NCBI GenBank assembly: GCA_020025235.1
Contig: JAHHSL010000014.1
Span: 1 to 40,096, forward strand
Direction: 5' to 3'
Source of the DNA: Ruthenibacterium sp.
GTDB lineage: Bacteria > Bacillota > Clostridia > Oscillospirales > Ruminococcaceae
DNA: 40,096 nt
The position numbers and the translations under genes are program-made. Positions 16,523 to 23,764 of this stretch are shown one piece after another. Position 1 is the stretch's first letter; each line of letters opens with the position of its first letter. Under the pieces are notes generated by a model, which worked only from the letters and a program-made list of their open reading frames with translations, had not been told where the DNA came from and searched no databases.

Positions 16523-16538
16523 TTAAGCGATAGCTTAA
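16523..16538. promoter_or_regulatory. Palindromic candidate operator for the ArsR-type repressor
   Basis: TTAAGC-GATA-GCTTAA, a perfect 6-4-6 palindrome located ~9-24 nt downstream of the expected transcription start, between promoter and ferredoxin. A fitting position for repression; binding not shown. Confidence 0.6.
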
Positions 16539-16553
16539 TTTAGAATTTTCTTA

Positions 16554-16582
16554 AGTATAATGGATTCCGGGACGCCTGTCAA
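16554..16582 (-). promoter_or_regulatory. Promoter of the ferredoxin operon
   Basis: Minus strand TTGACA (16577-16582), 17-bp spacer, TATACT (16554-16559): a consensus -35 with optimal spacing. Confidence 0.85.
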
Positions 16583-16592
16583 TACAAAAATG

Positions 16593-16636
16593 CAAAAAGG
16601 CACAATACACAAGCGAAAAAGCCCGTGTATTGTGCC
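16593..16636 (-). terminator. Terminator downstream of the ATC-hydrolase-like gene
   Basis: Perfect 12-bp stem GGCACAATACAC (16599-16610) / GTGTATTGTGCC (16625-16636) followed on the minus strand by TTTTTG. It separates this gene from the divergent use of the promoter region at 16554-16582. Confidence 0.75.
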
Positions 16637-16773
16637 CAAAAGTGTGGTTTGAAGCGGGAAAAGGATATGATTGTGCCGGAGAAATGTCGTGTGCAGAAAA
16701 GACAAAACAGACAAAACGCCGCCGGTGTATATCTGCAGGACGGCAAAAGGAGATTGCCGATGCATCAGCAGTT

Positions 16774-17364
16774 TTATTTTCGGCTGTATCGGAAATCGCA
16801 CTTTTCGCCGCCTTCGGCAAGCGTTGTGGTGCGTTCCAGCCGCAGCCCCATGATATCGGCAATTACAAAATCCAGGCTGCACAGATATTTTGCAAACTCC
16901 GGGCAGCCTTCATCCCGGCACAGCTTGCAGACGCCGCATTCCAGATAGTCGTAGCCGAGATCATACTGCCCATTCCCGGGAAGAAGATCAAGCACCCAGT
17001 CGTTCTCATAAACACGGCGATGCGTGCTTTTTGCCCATTCTTTTCGTTTTTCGGTGCGCTTGGGATCAAGGTAATGTTCGGCGTCGCCCATAACGGCGCG
17101 GAACATCCGGCTGCGGCGCATGCCCTGCGAAAGGATTTCGCAGTTTCGTTCCGGAGAAACGGGATTGACCCGGTTCATGGCAATGAACCACGCAGTCAGC
17201 GAATACGAACTTAAAAGGGGGTTCTGCCTGCCGATATCTTTGGAACGAGCCAGGATCCGGTGATATTCAGCAGAAATCTGCTTTGTGTCGGCACCGGGCT
17301 CGACGTCTTTTGTCATGTGCGAAAGCGCAAGCCCCATGACCTGCAGGGTAAGATTGTTTTTCAT
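16774..17364 (-). CDS. L-2-amino-thiazoline-4-carboxylate (ATC) hydrolase family protein
   Basis: 196 residues from ATG 17364 (the TTG one codon earlier is less likely); weak AAGGCG site. The C-terminal half shows the family signature: CGVCKLCRDEGCPEF, then LCSLDFVIADIMGLRLERTTTLAEGG in split form (~165-190), ending in a CDFRY motif. The founding Pseudomonas enzyme opens the thiazoline ring in L-cysteine synthesis, but most clostridial members are uncharacterised and may act otherwise. It has six or more cysteines including CxxC and CxxxxxC pairs. It follows the truncated methyltransferase by 26 bp and may once have formed an operon with it. Confidence 0.72.
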   Translation of the reverse strand: MKNNLTLQVMGLALSHMTKDVEPGADTKQISAEYHRILARSKDIGRQNPLLSSYSLTAWFIAMNRVNPVSPERNCEILSQGMRRSRMFRAVMGDAEHYLDPKRTEKRKEWAKSTHRRVYENDWVLDLLPGNGQYDLGYDYLECGVCKLCRDEGCPEFAKYLCSLDFVIADIMGLRLERTTTLAEGGEKCDFRYSRK

Positions 17365-17390
17365 CAAAATCGCCTTGCTTTATAAATTAT

Positions 17391-17858
17391 TTAGCGATTC
17401 ATGCGAATGTGAATCATTTTTACCATGCTGAACAGATCCGAAGCACGCATTGTGGAAGCCGTGATAAACTGCAGCCCTTCTTTGCTTGTATGGGCGTAAT
17501 ACGGCTCTTCCGTCAGCAGCTCTGCACCTGCTTCGCGCGCCATGTCCGTGCCCTTATCTACATAAAAATACATGGATGCATCGGCATGGCCGACCTGCTT
17601 CATGTACTTGCTCATGCGCTTCAAGCCCTTGGAGTTGACAGTATCGAAAACAACTTCGATGCTTCCGTATTGTTTCAGGATGCCGAACAGCCCCATGACC
17701 TGTGTCTGTGTGAAATAATAAAATAAGGCGCTGGCCGTAACAAGCAGGGGAGCATCGGGAACTTCCGATCGGATGCTGCGGACCCATTCTTCGCTGAAAG
17801 CATCGCAGACGATCGTGCGGTCGCGCTCCGAGTGGCGGTTTGCTCCCTGCGAAAACTG
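17391..17858 (-). pseudogene. 5'-truncated class I SAM methyltransferase (LCMT/TcmP-like)
   Basis: The open frame runs 156 codons between TGA at 17859-17861 and the stop at 17391. It reads like the C-terminal half of LCMT/TcmP-type O-methyltransferases: RTIVCDAFSEEWV, then APLLVTASALFYYFTQTQV, GLFGILKQYG, and a terminal MVKMIHIRMNR. The N-terminal half with the SAM-binding LGxGLDTR region is missing and no start codon lies before Met at 17696, which is inside the fold. The break falls next to a hairpin (17898-17923) beyond which the HMA gene begins. A deletion joining the two loci is the simplest explanation. Confidence 0.75.
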
Positions 17859-17897
17859 TCAATTTCTCTCTTTTCAAACAAGCCCTAATGGAAAATG

Positions 17898-17923
17898 TGC
17901 TTTTGTTCACCAGAGCAAAAGCA
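17898..17923 (-). terminator. Weak terminator-like hairpin after the HMA gene
   Basis: Perfect 8-bp stem TGCTTTTG / CAAAAGCA with a 10-nt loop, followed on the minus strand by CATTTTCC; the T-tract is poor. Confidence 0.4.
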
Positions 17924-17931
17924 AAACGGGA

Positions 17932-18183
17932 TCAGAGCAATCCGAACAGAGATTTTTTCTGATACGGTTCTTTGGCAACGGTACCCATGTCATAGCCGGT
18001 ATCGTGAAGGGTCTTAGCCAAAAGTGCTTCGTCAAGCTCCTGTTCAGTAATGATTTCGGTCTGTCCTTTTTTATGGGAAGAACTTACTTTTTTCACGGGA
18101 AAGGCCTTGCGCACTGCTTCGTTCACATGTGCTTCGCACATGCCGCACATCATGCCGTCTACTTTAATTGTATACTTCCACAT
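17932..18183 (-). CDS. Heavy-metal-associated (HMA) domain protein, copper-chaperone-like
   Basis: 83 residues from ATG 18183 (AGGAGG seven bases upstream). An HMA fold is suggested: KYTIKVDGMMCGMCEAHVNEAVRKAFP with the metal site MCGMC (Cys ~13 and 16) in split form, and a C-terminal TGYDMGTVAKEPYQKKS in place of the usual last strand. The beta-alpha middle is altered (VSSSHKKGQTEIITEQELDE), and the tail FGLL is hydrophobic. It has its own promoter (18311-18339) with an operator shared with the AraC gene, so it belongs to the same metal regulon as the P1B ATPase at 18543-20675. Which metal it carries is not evident. Confidence 0.82.
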   Translation of the reverse strand: MWKYTIKVDGMMCGMCEAHVNEAVRKAFPVKKVSSSHKKGQTEIITEQELDEALLAKTLHDTGYDMGTVAKEPYQKKSLFGLL

Positions 18184-18291
18184 TTTTATTCCTCCTGTTT
18201 TGCTGTGCTGGTAAGATGAATTGCATAAACAGGCACTGCCGGAAAGGCACCAAGAAGCTGCGGCAATGCCGTCAAAAGACTTAAAACAATA

Positions 18292-18307
18292 GTTAGCTTT
18301 ATCTAAC
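18292..18307 (-). promoter_or_regulatory. Palindromic operator 1 (GTTAGAT-N3-GCTAAC)
   Basis: Minus strand GTTAGATAAAGCTAAC begins exactly 3 nt after the -10 box, covering the expected transcription start of the HMA gene. Almost the same sequence sits at the same distance in front of the AraC gene (22271-22286). The half-site resembles DtxR/IdeR/MntR-type boxes (TTAG...CTAA). Confidence 0.75.
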
Positions 18308-18310
18308 CAC

Positions 18311-18339
18311 ATGATAGCACAATCTCGTTTGGATTTCAA
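18311..18339 (-). promoter_or_regulatory. Promoter of the HMA gene
   Basis: Minus strand TTGAAA (18334-18339), 17-bp spacer, TATCAT (18311-18316). Confidence 0.7.
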
Positions 18340-18432
18340 TTATCCCAAAGACATAATTTCGGCAGGATGCGGTGCAAAATTCACATGCGCTATTGATTGC
18401 ACAGGGTCAAGAGGCATCGGCTCGATCAAAAT

Positions 18433-18475
18433 AAAATGCGGTACAGCCCGCAAATGAGACTGTACCGCATTTTTT
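18433..18475. terminator. Terminator after the P1B ATPase
   Basis: Perfect 13-bp stem AAAATGCGGTACA (18433-18445) / TGTACCGCATTTT (18461-18473) with A-rich and T-rich flanks. The 18340-18432 stretch between it and the HMA promoter holds no recognised gene; a short minus frame there (18340-18423, PLDPVQSIAHVNFAPHPAE) could be a fragment. Confidence 0.85.
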
Positions 18476-18542
18476 GAAAACTTCTGGATCGTGCGCACCC
18501 CGTTCGGGCGGCCTGTTTGGAAAAACGGGAAAGGCATCCGGA

Positions 18543-20675
18543 TCAGTTGGCTCCGGCGTCTTTTTTATCATCGGGGGAGGGAAGCAGTGCAATCGCAGCT
18601 TCCTCCGGCAAGGTGGACATGCTGTGCAGGCTGATGCCGAGCGTTGACAGATTGTGCAGCGCGGCAGACAGCTTCGGGCTGATGAAGCCCAGCAGGCCCA
18701 GACCGATCAGGCTGCTGTTGAAGCCGATCACAAAGCGGTAATTCTGGTGCAGACGGTGGATCAGTCCCTGTGCGATCATGCGCAGCTTGACAAGATCCCA
18801 CAGATTGTCACCGGAAATGGTGATATCGGAAATCTGTCTTGCAAGTGCTGCGCCGTCGTTGATGGCAATGCCGACGTCCGCTTCCGAAAGGGCGGGGGAA
18901 TCGTTGATGCCATCGCCGACCATGATGACCGTATGACCCTGTCTGCGAAGCTCGGCAATGTACGATGCCTTGTCTGCGGGCAGAACTTCGGCGCGGAAAT
19001 CATCAATGCCAAGATTTTTTGCAATGGCCTGTGCGGTGCGCTGATTGTCACCGGTAAGCATCACTGTCTGGCGGATCCCGCAGCCCCGCAGTGCCGAAAG
19101 CACCGCACAGGCTTCGCTGCGCAGGGGATCGGAAATGCAGATCACTGCCGCAAGCTCACCGCCAATGGCAAGGTAAAGGTGTGAATACTCGCAAGGCAGA
19201 GTGTCGAACAGCGGCTGTTCCGTTTCGGGGATCGTGCAGCTTTCATCATCGAAGATGAAGTGCGCACTGCCGATCAGAACACGCGCGCCGTTTATGGTGC
19301 TGGCAATTCCGTGTGCGACGATGTATTCGACCTTGGTGTGGAATTCTTCGTGAACGAGCCCCCGTTCCCGAGCTTCTTCCACAACCGCATTGGCCAGAGA
19401 ATGCGGGAAGTGTTCTTCCAGGCAGGCGGCAAGACGCAGCATTTCCTGTGCATCGCGGCCGCCGAAAGGCAGAATCTGCACCACGCGGGGGCATGCATGC
19501 GTCAAGGTGCCGGTTTTGTCAAAGACGATCGTATCTGCCTTTGCGATCTGCTCCAGATACTTTCCGCCCTTGACGGTGATGTGATATTTCCCCGCCTGGC
19601 GCATGGCAGACAGAACTGCCAACGGCATGGCAAGCTTCAGCGCGCAGGAGAAATCGACCATAAGAACGGACAAAGCGCGTGTGATGTTGCGCGTCAGCAA
19701 AAAGCCGAGGATGCTGCCGGCAAATGTATAGGGAACAAGCTTGTCGGCCAGATGCTCCGCCTTGTTTTCCGCTGCGGATTTCAGCTGCTGCGAATCCTGG
19801 ATCAGGGAAACGATCTTGTCGTAACGGCTGTTTCCGCTTGCTTTGCGGACGTCCAGAATACATTCGCCCTCTTCCACGACAGTTCCGGCATACAGGATGC
19901 CGCCTGCCTGTTTGGCAAGGGGAAGGGATTCGCCGGTAAGCGAGCTTTGGTTTACCATAACTTCGCCGGAAAGCACAATGCCATCCACAGGGACGATATT
20001 GCCCATGCGGATGATCAGATGATCGCCCGGCTGTATCTGCGAGATCGGAACCAGAACTTCTTCGCCGCTGTCCGTCTGCAGCCATACGCGGTCCACATTC
20101 AAAGACATGCAGTGCGCAAGATCTTCAATGGAGCGCTTGCGTGTCCAATCTTCCAGCATTTCACCGATTTCCAGCAGGAAAATCACCATGCCTGCGGTTG
20201 AAAAATCATGGCGGCAGGCAGAAATGCCGATCGAAACAGCATCCAGAAGATCGACCTTCATTTCACGGTGCAGGATGCAGTGCAGACCTCTGCGCAGGAA
20301 CGGGATCATATGGATGATGATGCGCAGATTTCGCAGCGGGGCAGGGAGCAGTGTCATGGCAATTGCTTTTTTCAGCAGCTTGCCTACAAGCTTTTCCTGA
20401 AATTCCCGGTCCAGCTGTCGGCTGCTGTACGCACTCACGTCCAGATCGGAAGTCTGCTCCCATGAAAAGCGGCTGATCGAACGGATCACATCGCTGCGGT
20501 TTCCGGTATAGCGTACAATGATGCAGCGCGTGCGCTCGTGTACGGTGGCTTCGTTGACCCATGGCTGCTGCTTCAGCCACAGATCCAGCCGGTCAGCCTG
20601 CTGGATGCTCATAGAGGGCATGTCCAGCTGGATCCTCATTCTTCCGCGGCTTTCATGTAAAATCGTTGCTTTCAT
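18543..20675 (-). CDS. P1B-type heavy-metal-transporting ATPase with atypical metal-site motif
   Basis: 710 residues. The N-terminal ~70 residues resemble a degenerate HMA domain without its CxxC. TGES at 247-250 (actuator), phosphorylated Asp386 in DKTGT, EEHFPHSLA at 420-428 where most P1B pumps have an SEHP motif, TGDN at 541-544, and GDGINDSPAL at 587-596. The TM6 metal motif, normally CPC followed by ALGLATP, reads F342-S343-C344 followed by ALKLAMP: one cysteine kept, the proline and first cysteine lost. Metal choice therefore cannot be assigned by the usual rules; the regulon context suggests a metal with a DtxR-like repressor, e.g. iron or manganese (inference). GGAGG site upstream; the T-tract of a terminator at 20697-20732 directly precedes it. 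Confidence 0.9.
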   Translation of the reverse strand: MKATILHESRGRMRIQLDMPSMSIQQADRLDLWLKQQPWVNEATVHERTRCIIVRYTGNRSDVIRSISRFSWEQTSDLDVSAYSSRQLDREFQEKLVGKLLKKAIAMTLLPAPLRNLRIIIHMIPFLRRGLHCILHREMKVDLLDAVSIGISACRHDFSTAGMVIFLLEIGEMLEDWTRKRSIEDLAHCMSLNVDRVWLQTDSGEEVLVPISQIQPGDHLIIRMGNIVPVDGIVLSGEVMVNQSSLTGESLPLAKQAGGILYAGTVVEEGECILDVRKASGNSRYDKIVSLIQDSQQLKSAAENKAEHLADKLVPYTFAGSILGFLLTRNITRALSVLMVDFSCALKLAMPLAVLSAMRQAGKYHITVKGGKYLEQIAKADTIVFDKTGTLTHACPRVVQILPFGGRDAQEMLRLAACLEEHFPHSLANAVVEEARERGLVHEEFHTKVEYIVAHGIASTINGARVLIGSAHFIFDDESCTIPETEQPLFDTLPCEYSHLYLAIGGELAAVICISDPLRSEACAVLSALRGCGIRQTVMLTGDNQRTAQAIAKNLGIDDFRAEVLPADKASYIAELRRQGHTVIMVGDGINDSPALSEADVGIAINDGAALARQISDITISGDNLWDLVKLRMIAQGLIHRLHQNYRFVIGFNSSLIGLGLLGFISPKLSAALHNLSTLGISLHSMSTLPEEAAIALLPSPDDKKDAGAN

Positions 20676-20696
20676 TTATTGTCCTCCGATTTTCAA

Positions 20697-20732
20697 AAAA
20701 GAGGGGAGCTGCGGATGCAGTTCCCCTCTTTG
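20697..20732 (-). terminator. Intra-operon terminator between DUF6110-like gene and P1B ATPase
   Basis: Stem 20699-20712 / 20717-20730 (AAGAGGGGAGCTGC, one G-U pair), 4-nt loop, then T6 on the minus strand leading straight into the ATPase ribosome site. It should reduce ATPase expression relative to the small upstream genes, or protect their 3' end. Confidence 0.8.
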
Positions 20733-20741
20733 CTGAAAAAT

Positions 20742-21047
20742 TTATGCTTCAACAGGTTCTGCGGCAGCTGCCTGCTCCGCCTCGTCTGCAATTTCAGCTG
20801 CTGCTTTTTTAGCGGCTTCCTTTGCAGCGCGATCTTCGTTCAATTCCTTTGCAGCTGCAAGGATATCAGCTGCGGTTTCCTGAATTTCGGTAGCCTTGTT
20901 CATGGTGTGGCTTTTAATGCGCAGACCGGCTGCGGTGGCATGAACATAGGCTTTCTGTGCATCTTTGCTGCCCAGAAGCTTGAAGCCGAGGCTGCCAAAC
21001 AAAGTGCCTGCGACAAAAAGTGCGATATTTTTCGATGAATCCTTCAT
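20742..21047 (-). CDS. DUF6110-like small membrane-anchored protein
   Basis: 101 residues. The N-terminus has a hydrophobic Gly-rich segment (IALFVAGTLFGSLGFKLLG, ~8-26), then SKDAQKAYVHATAAGLRIK and a charged helical tail rich in Ala/Glu/Lys (~50-101), ending AEPVEA. The pattern matches clostridial DUF6110 proteins that I recall next to P-type ATPases. Function unknown; a helper or stability factor for the pump is inferred from position only. AAGGAGA site eight bases upstream. Followed by a terminator hairpin before the ATPase. Confidence 0.75.
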   Translation of the reverse strand: MKDSSKNIALFVAGTLFGSLGFKLLGSKDAQKAYVHATAAGLRIKSHTMNKATEIQETAADILAAAKELNEDRAAKEAAKKAAAEIADEAEQAAAAEPVEA

Positions 21048-21068
21048 AATAAAATCTCCTTTTTGAAA

Positions 21069-21149
21069 TTACTTATGTTTGTAACCGGTAAAAAACGTCA
21101 TGGCAAGACAGAACAGCATTGCCCATGCCCAGAAACGGTGTTGTTTCAA
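21069..21149 (-). CDS. 26-residue single-span membrane peptide with TTG start
   Basis: Translation: MKQHRFWAWAMLFCLAMTFF followed by TGYKHK. A perfect AAAGGAGG site lies eight bases before the TTG (21158-21165), the best ribosome site in the neighbourhood. One hydrophobic span (~6-21) has a positive C-terminus (GYKHK). It resembles the tiny family I know as DUF6219 (ending in TGYK), found with DUF6110 genes. Gap to the next gene is 21 bp, so they are co-transcribed. Too short for standard gene finders. Confidence 0.75.
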   Translation of the reverse strand: MKQHRFWAWAMLFCLAMTFFTGYKHK

Positions 21150-21196
21150 AACAGATTCCTCCTTTGAATAAAAAAAGCTGAAATCTCCAATTACTC

Positions 21197-21202
21197 AGTA
21201 TA
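21197..21202 (-). promoter_or_regulatory. Candidate -10 box before the small membrane peptide
   Basis: Minus strand TATACT, but the -35 position (TAAGAT, 21220-21225, overlapping the AraC stop) is far from consensus, as expected for a promoter that needs an activator such as the adjacent AraC protein. Confidence 0.4.
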
Positions 21203-21223
21203 GACCTTATTTTCGATAGAATC

Positions 21224-22123
21224 TTACGGAATTGGCTTAGAATCGACAGGAAAAGACATTTTGCGATATTCCCGGGGACTTACCCCGAACCGTTTTTTAA
21301 AAAATGCATTGAACTGGCTTGTGCCATCATAGCCTACGGCCTGCGCGATCTGCAGGACTGAAAGATCGCTGCGTTCCAGAAGCTGCGCGGCCAAAGTCAT
21401 TCGTCTGGAGATCAGCCACTGATGAATGGGTTCACCGGCATAAAGCTGAAAACACTTTTTGCATGCGGTGGGGGAAAGATGAAAACGCTGGCTCAAATCG
21501 TTGATCGTGATTTTTTCGGAGATATGCTCCAGCAGATAACGCTGAATTTCCGCAGCCACGACGTTCCGGTGTTCCGAGGAAGGGTGCTTTGCATGCATGC
21601 AGTCGCTTTGCGCCCAAAGAAGATACAGCAGTTCATAACATTTGATGATACAGTATGTTCCCTGCTGAATACGGGAAAGACCATCCAGCGTGCGCAGGCT
21701 GCTGACGATCCACGGGTGGGAACATATGGCGTAATAACCGCCCAAATCGGCAAGCAGATCCTGGATTTGATCGTAGGTAAAGGAGGAAAACCCGAAAAGG
21801 CTGCGGATACGTGTGAGGGCTGTGTCTGCATTCTTTGTATAAAAGGAAAGGCATATGCCGTGAAAATGGCCGGATGCATTTGCAGAGCGCAGGCCGGAAC
21901 ATTCGGAAAGAAGCAGCAGGCTGTTATCGGTCAGACGGGTGGAGGTGCCTGTCTTGGAAAAAAGCGTGACACATCCTTGAAAGATAAACAAAGCTTCCGA
22001 GTGGAAGGGGGAAAGAGAGGGCACAATTTCCTCCTGCTGCGTCAGTTCGCAGTCAAAGAGGCAGAACTGGATCCCGGGCGACAGGGTATACCAGCTTCCT
22101 TCTTTCAGATATTCTGTGAACAT
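21224..22123 (-). CDS. AraC-family transcriptional regulator
   Basis: 299 residues from ATG 22123 (AAGGAG seven bases upstream); the frame extends 42 codons further into leader without support. The N-terminal ~110 residues are cupin-like with several cysteines. The C-terminal ~100 residues form the double helix-turn-helix: ITINDLSQRFHLSPTACKKC (HTH1), then LSVLQIAQAVGYDGTSQFNAFFKKRFGVSPREYRK (HTH2, split form). Upstream of the membrane peptide, DUF6110-like protein and P1B ATPase, which it probably activates. Its own promoter (22290-22317) carries the palindrome shared with the HMA gene. Confidence 0.85.
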   Translation of the reverse strand: MFTEYLKEGSWYTLSPGIQFCLFDCELTQQEEIVPSLSPFHSEALFIFQGCVTLFSKTGTSTRLTDNSLLLLSECSGLRSANASGHFHGICLSFYTKNADTALTRIRSLFGFSSFTYDQIQDLLADLGGYYAICSHPWIVSSLRTLDGLSRIQQGTYCIIKCYELLYLLWAQSDCMHAKHPSSEHRNVVAAEIQRYLLEHISEKITINDLSQRFHLSPTACKKCFQLYAGEPIHQWLISRRMTLAAQLLERSDLSVLQIAQAVGYDGTSQFNAFFKKRFGVSPREYRKMSFPVDSKPIP

Positions 22124-22270
22124 AAAAAGGCTCCTTAATAAAAACGCAGTGTGCTTTTCCCGAAGATTGCCCCATGCGCTGAAGCGGCAAAGGAAAATAC
22201 GGTGCAGGACGCGTGCTGTGCAGCAAGGCACCGGCAGCTTGTTTTGCAAGCGGTGAAATCACGGGCATAA

Positions 22271-22286
22271 GTTAGCGCAATCTAAC
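22271..22286 (-). promoter_or_regulatory. Palindromic operator 2 (GTTAGAT-N3-GCTAAC)
   Basis: Minus strand GTTAGATTGCGCTAAC starts 3 nt after the -10 box of the AraC gene, same sequence and same position as operator 1 at 18292-18307. Confidence 0.75.
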
Positions 22287-22289
22287 CTT

Positions 22290-22317
22290 ATTGTATCACG
22301 GGAAACCGATTTTGCAA
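22290..22317 (-). promoter_or_regulatory. Promoter of the AraC regulator
   Basis: Minus strand TTGCAA (22312-22317), 16-bp spacer, TACAAT (22290-22295). It leaves a leader of about 160 nt before ATG 22123. Confidence 0.65.
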
Positions 22318-22532
22318 GACTTGCCGAACAGTTTCAGGCGGCAGAAAAGAACAAACTGCACAAAAAAACGGATTTTCGTTTGGCTGTATGACGGGAAATC
22401 AAAGCTTTTTAATAGAATACAGAATATTTTTCTATCGTTTTTTCACATGCAAGGGGCTAAAATAAGAGCCAGAAAGAGCATCCCGTGCGATGCGAAAAAA
22501 TTGAACCGATATTGATTCAAGGAGGACCAATA
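22318..22532 (+). promoter_or_regulatory. Leader/promoter region of the mgl operon
   Basis: A/T-rich sequence with no consensus promoter pair; a TAAAAT -10 candidate (~22455) has no good -35. This fits control by the AraC-type response regulator encoded at 26543-28138. AAGGAGGA at 22519-22526 is the mglB ribosome site. Confidence 0.4.
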
Positions 22533-23711
22533 ATGAAAAAGAAACTTTCTTTCATCCTTGCTGCCATTATGGCAGTCAGCATGCTGGCAGGATGCGGCGG
22601 CGCCGCTTCCGGTTCTGAATCCGAATCTGCATCTGCTCCGGCAGGCGAATCGTCGAGCGTTTCCGAATCGACTGAAAAAACACCGGCAGCAAAAGATCTG
22701 AAGGTGCATGTATTCTATTATGATTATTCCGATATTTACATTTCCAGCGTCCGCACAGAAATGGACAAGCAGCTGAAGGAAATGGGCGTTGAAGTAAAGA
22801 ACTGGGACGGCGGCGGATCGCAGCCGACACAGACCGATCAGGTCAAAACCGCAATCACGGCCGGCGCAGACCTGCTGATCGTCAACATCGTGGAAACCTC
22901 CACCTCCGATCCTGCAAAGGATATCGTGGAAGCAGCCCGCGCAAAGGACATCCCGGTCATCTTCTTCAACCGCGAAGTTGCAGACAACGAAGTGATCAAC
23001 AGCTATGAAAAGTGCGCATTCGTCGGCACCAACGCTCCGGATGCAGGCCACATGCAGGGCGAAATGATCGGCAACTTCCTGAAAGAAAACTTTGATAAGA
23101 CCGACCTGAACGGTGACGGCAAGATCTCTTACGTCATGTTCAAGGGTCAGGAAGGCAACGCAGAGGCAGAAGCCCGCACCCAGTATGCAGTCGAAGACGC
23201 AAACAAGCTTCTTACCGAAGCAGGCAAACCCGAACTGGATTACTACGATGCAGGTGCTTCCACCAAGTATCTGGTTGACACCGCAGGCAAGTGGTCTGCA
23301 CAGGCTGCAAACGACTACATGGTTTCGCTGCTGGGTTCCTATAACGAAGGCAACAATAACATGGTCGAGCTCATCATCTGCAACAATGACGGCATGGCAG
23401 AAGGTGCAATCTCCGCTCTGCAGAACGTCGGCTACAACAAGGGCGTCCAGGACGGCAAGGAACTGTCTGTGAATATCCCGGTATTCGGCGTTGACGCAAC
23501 CGATTCCGCAAAGGCTCTGATCAAAGCAGGCAGCATGACCGGCTCGATCAAGCAGGACGCAATCGGCATGGCAACCACGATCAACACGCTTGTCAAGAAC
23601 GTTCAGGACGGCGCAGAACTCATGGCTAACACCGATCAGTTCACCGTGGACAGCGACGTTGATAAGATCCGCGTACCGTATCAGATGTACGACGGCGCAT
23701 CGGAAGGCTGA
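22533..23711 (+). CDS. mglB: Galactose/methyl-galactoside-binding lipoprotein
   Basis: 392 residues. Lipobox LAGC (Cys21), Ser/Glu linker (22-52), then a type I sugar-binding fold. Calcium-binding EF-hand-like loop DLNGDGKIS at 191-199, as in enteric MglB, is a strong marker. Further motifs: VNIVETSTSD (~117-126), IPVIFFNRE (~140-148), NNDGMAEGAISALQ and VFGVDATDSAKALI. Captures sugar outside the cell for MglAC. Start ATG 22533 with AAGGAGGA seven bases upstream. Separated from mglA by a hairpin that should raise mglB levels over the membrane subunits. Exact sugar (galactose, glucose or a galactoside) is not provable from sequence. Confidence 0.9.
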   Translation: MKKKLSFILAAIMAVSMLAGCGGAASGSESESASAPAGESSSVSESTEKTPAAKDLKVHVFYYDYSDIYISSVRTEMDKQLKEMGVEVKNWDGGGSQPTQTDQVKTAITAGADLLIVNIVETSTSDPAKDIVEAARAKDIPVIFFNREVADNEVINSYEKCAFVGTNAPDAGHMQGEMIGNFLKENFDKTDLNGDGKISYVMFKGQEGNAEAEARTQYAVEDANKLLTEAGKPELDYYDAGASTKYLVDTAGKWSAQAANDYMVSLLGSYNEGNNNMVELIICNNDGMAEGAISALQNVGYNKGVQDGKELSVNIPVFGVDATDSAKALIKAGSMTGSIKQDAIGMATTINTLVKNVQDGAELMANTDQFTVDSDVDKIRVPYQMYDGASEG

Positions 23712-23764
23712 TAAACCGATACCGATATTGAAATAACTATGGGCGGCACGGCCGCCCGGGTGTT

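Noticed and set aside
18340..18537. 65-codon minus-strand frame between the ATPase and HMA genes
   Set aside because: It contains the ATPase terminator hairpin and lacks a ribosome site; at most a short gene fragment.
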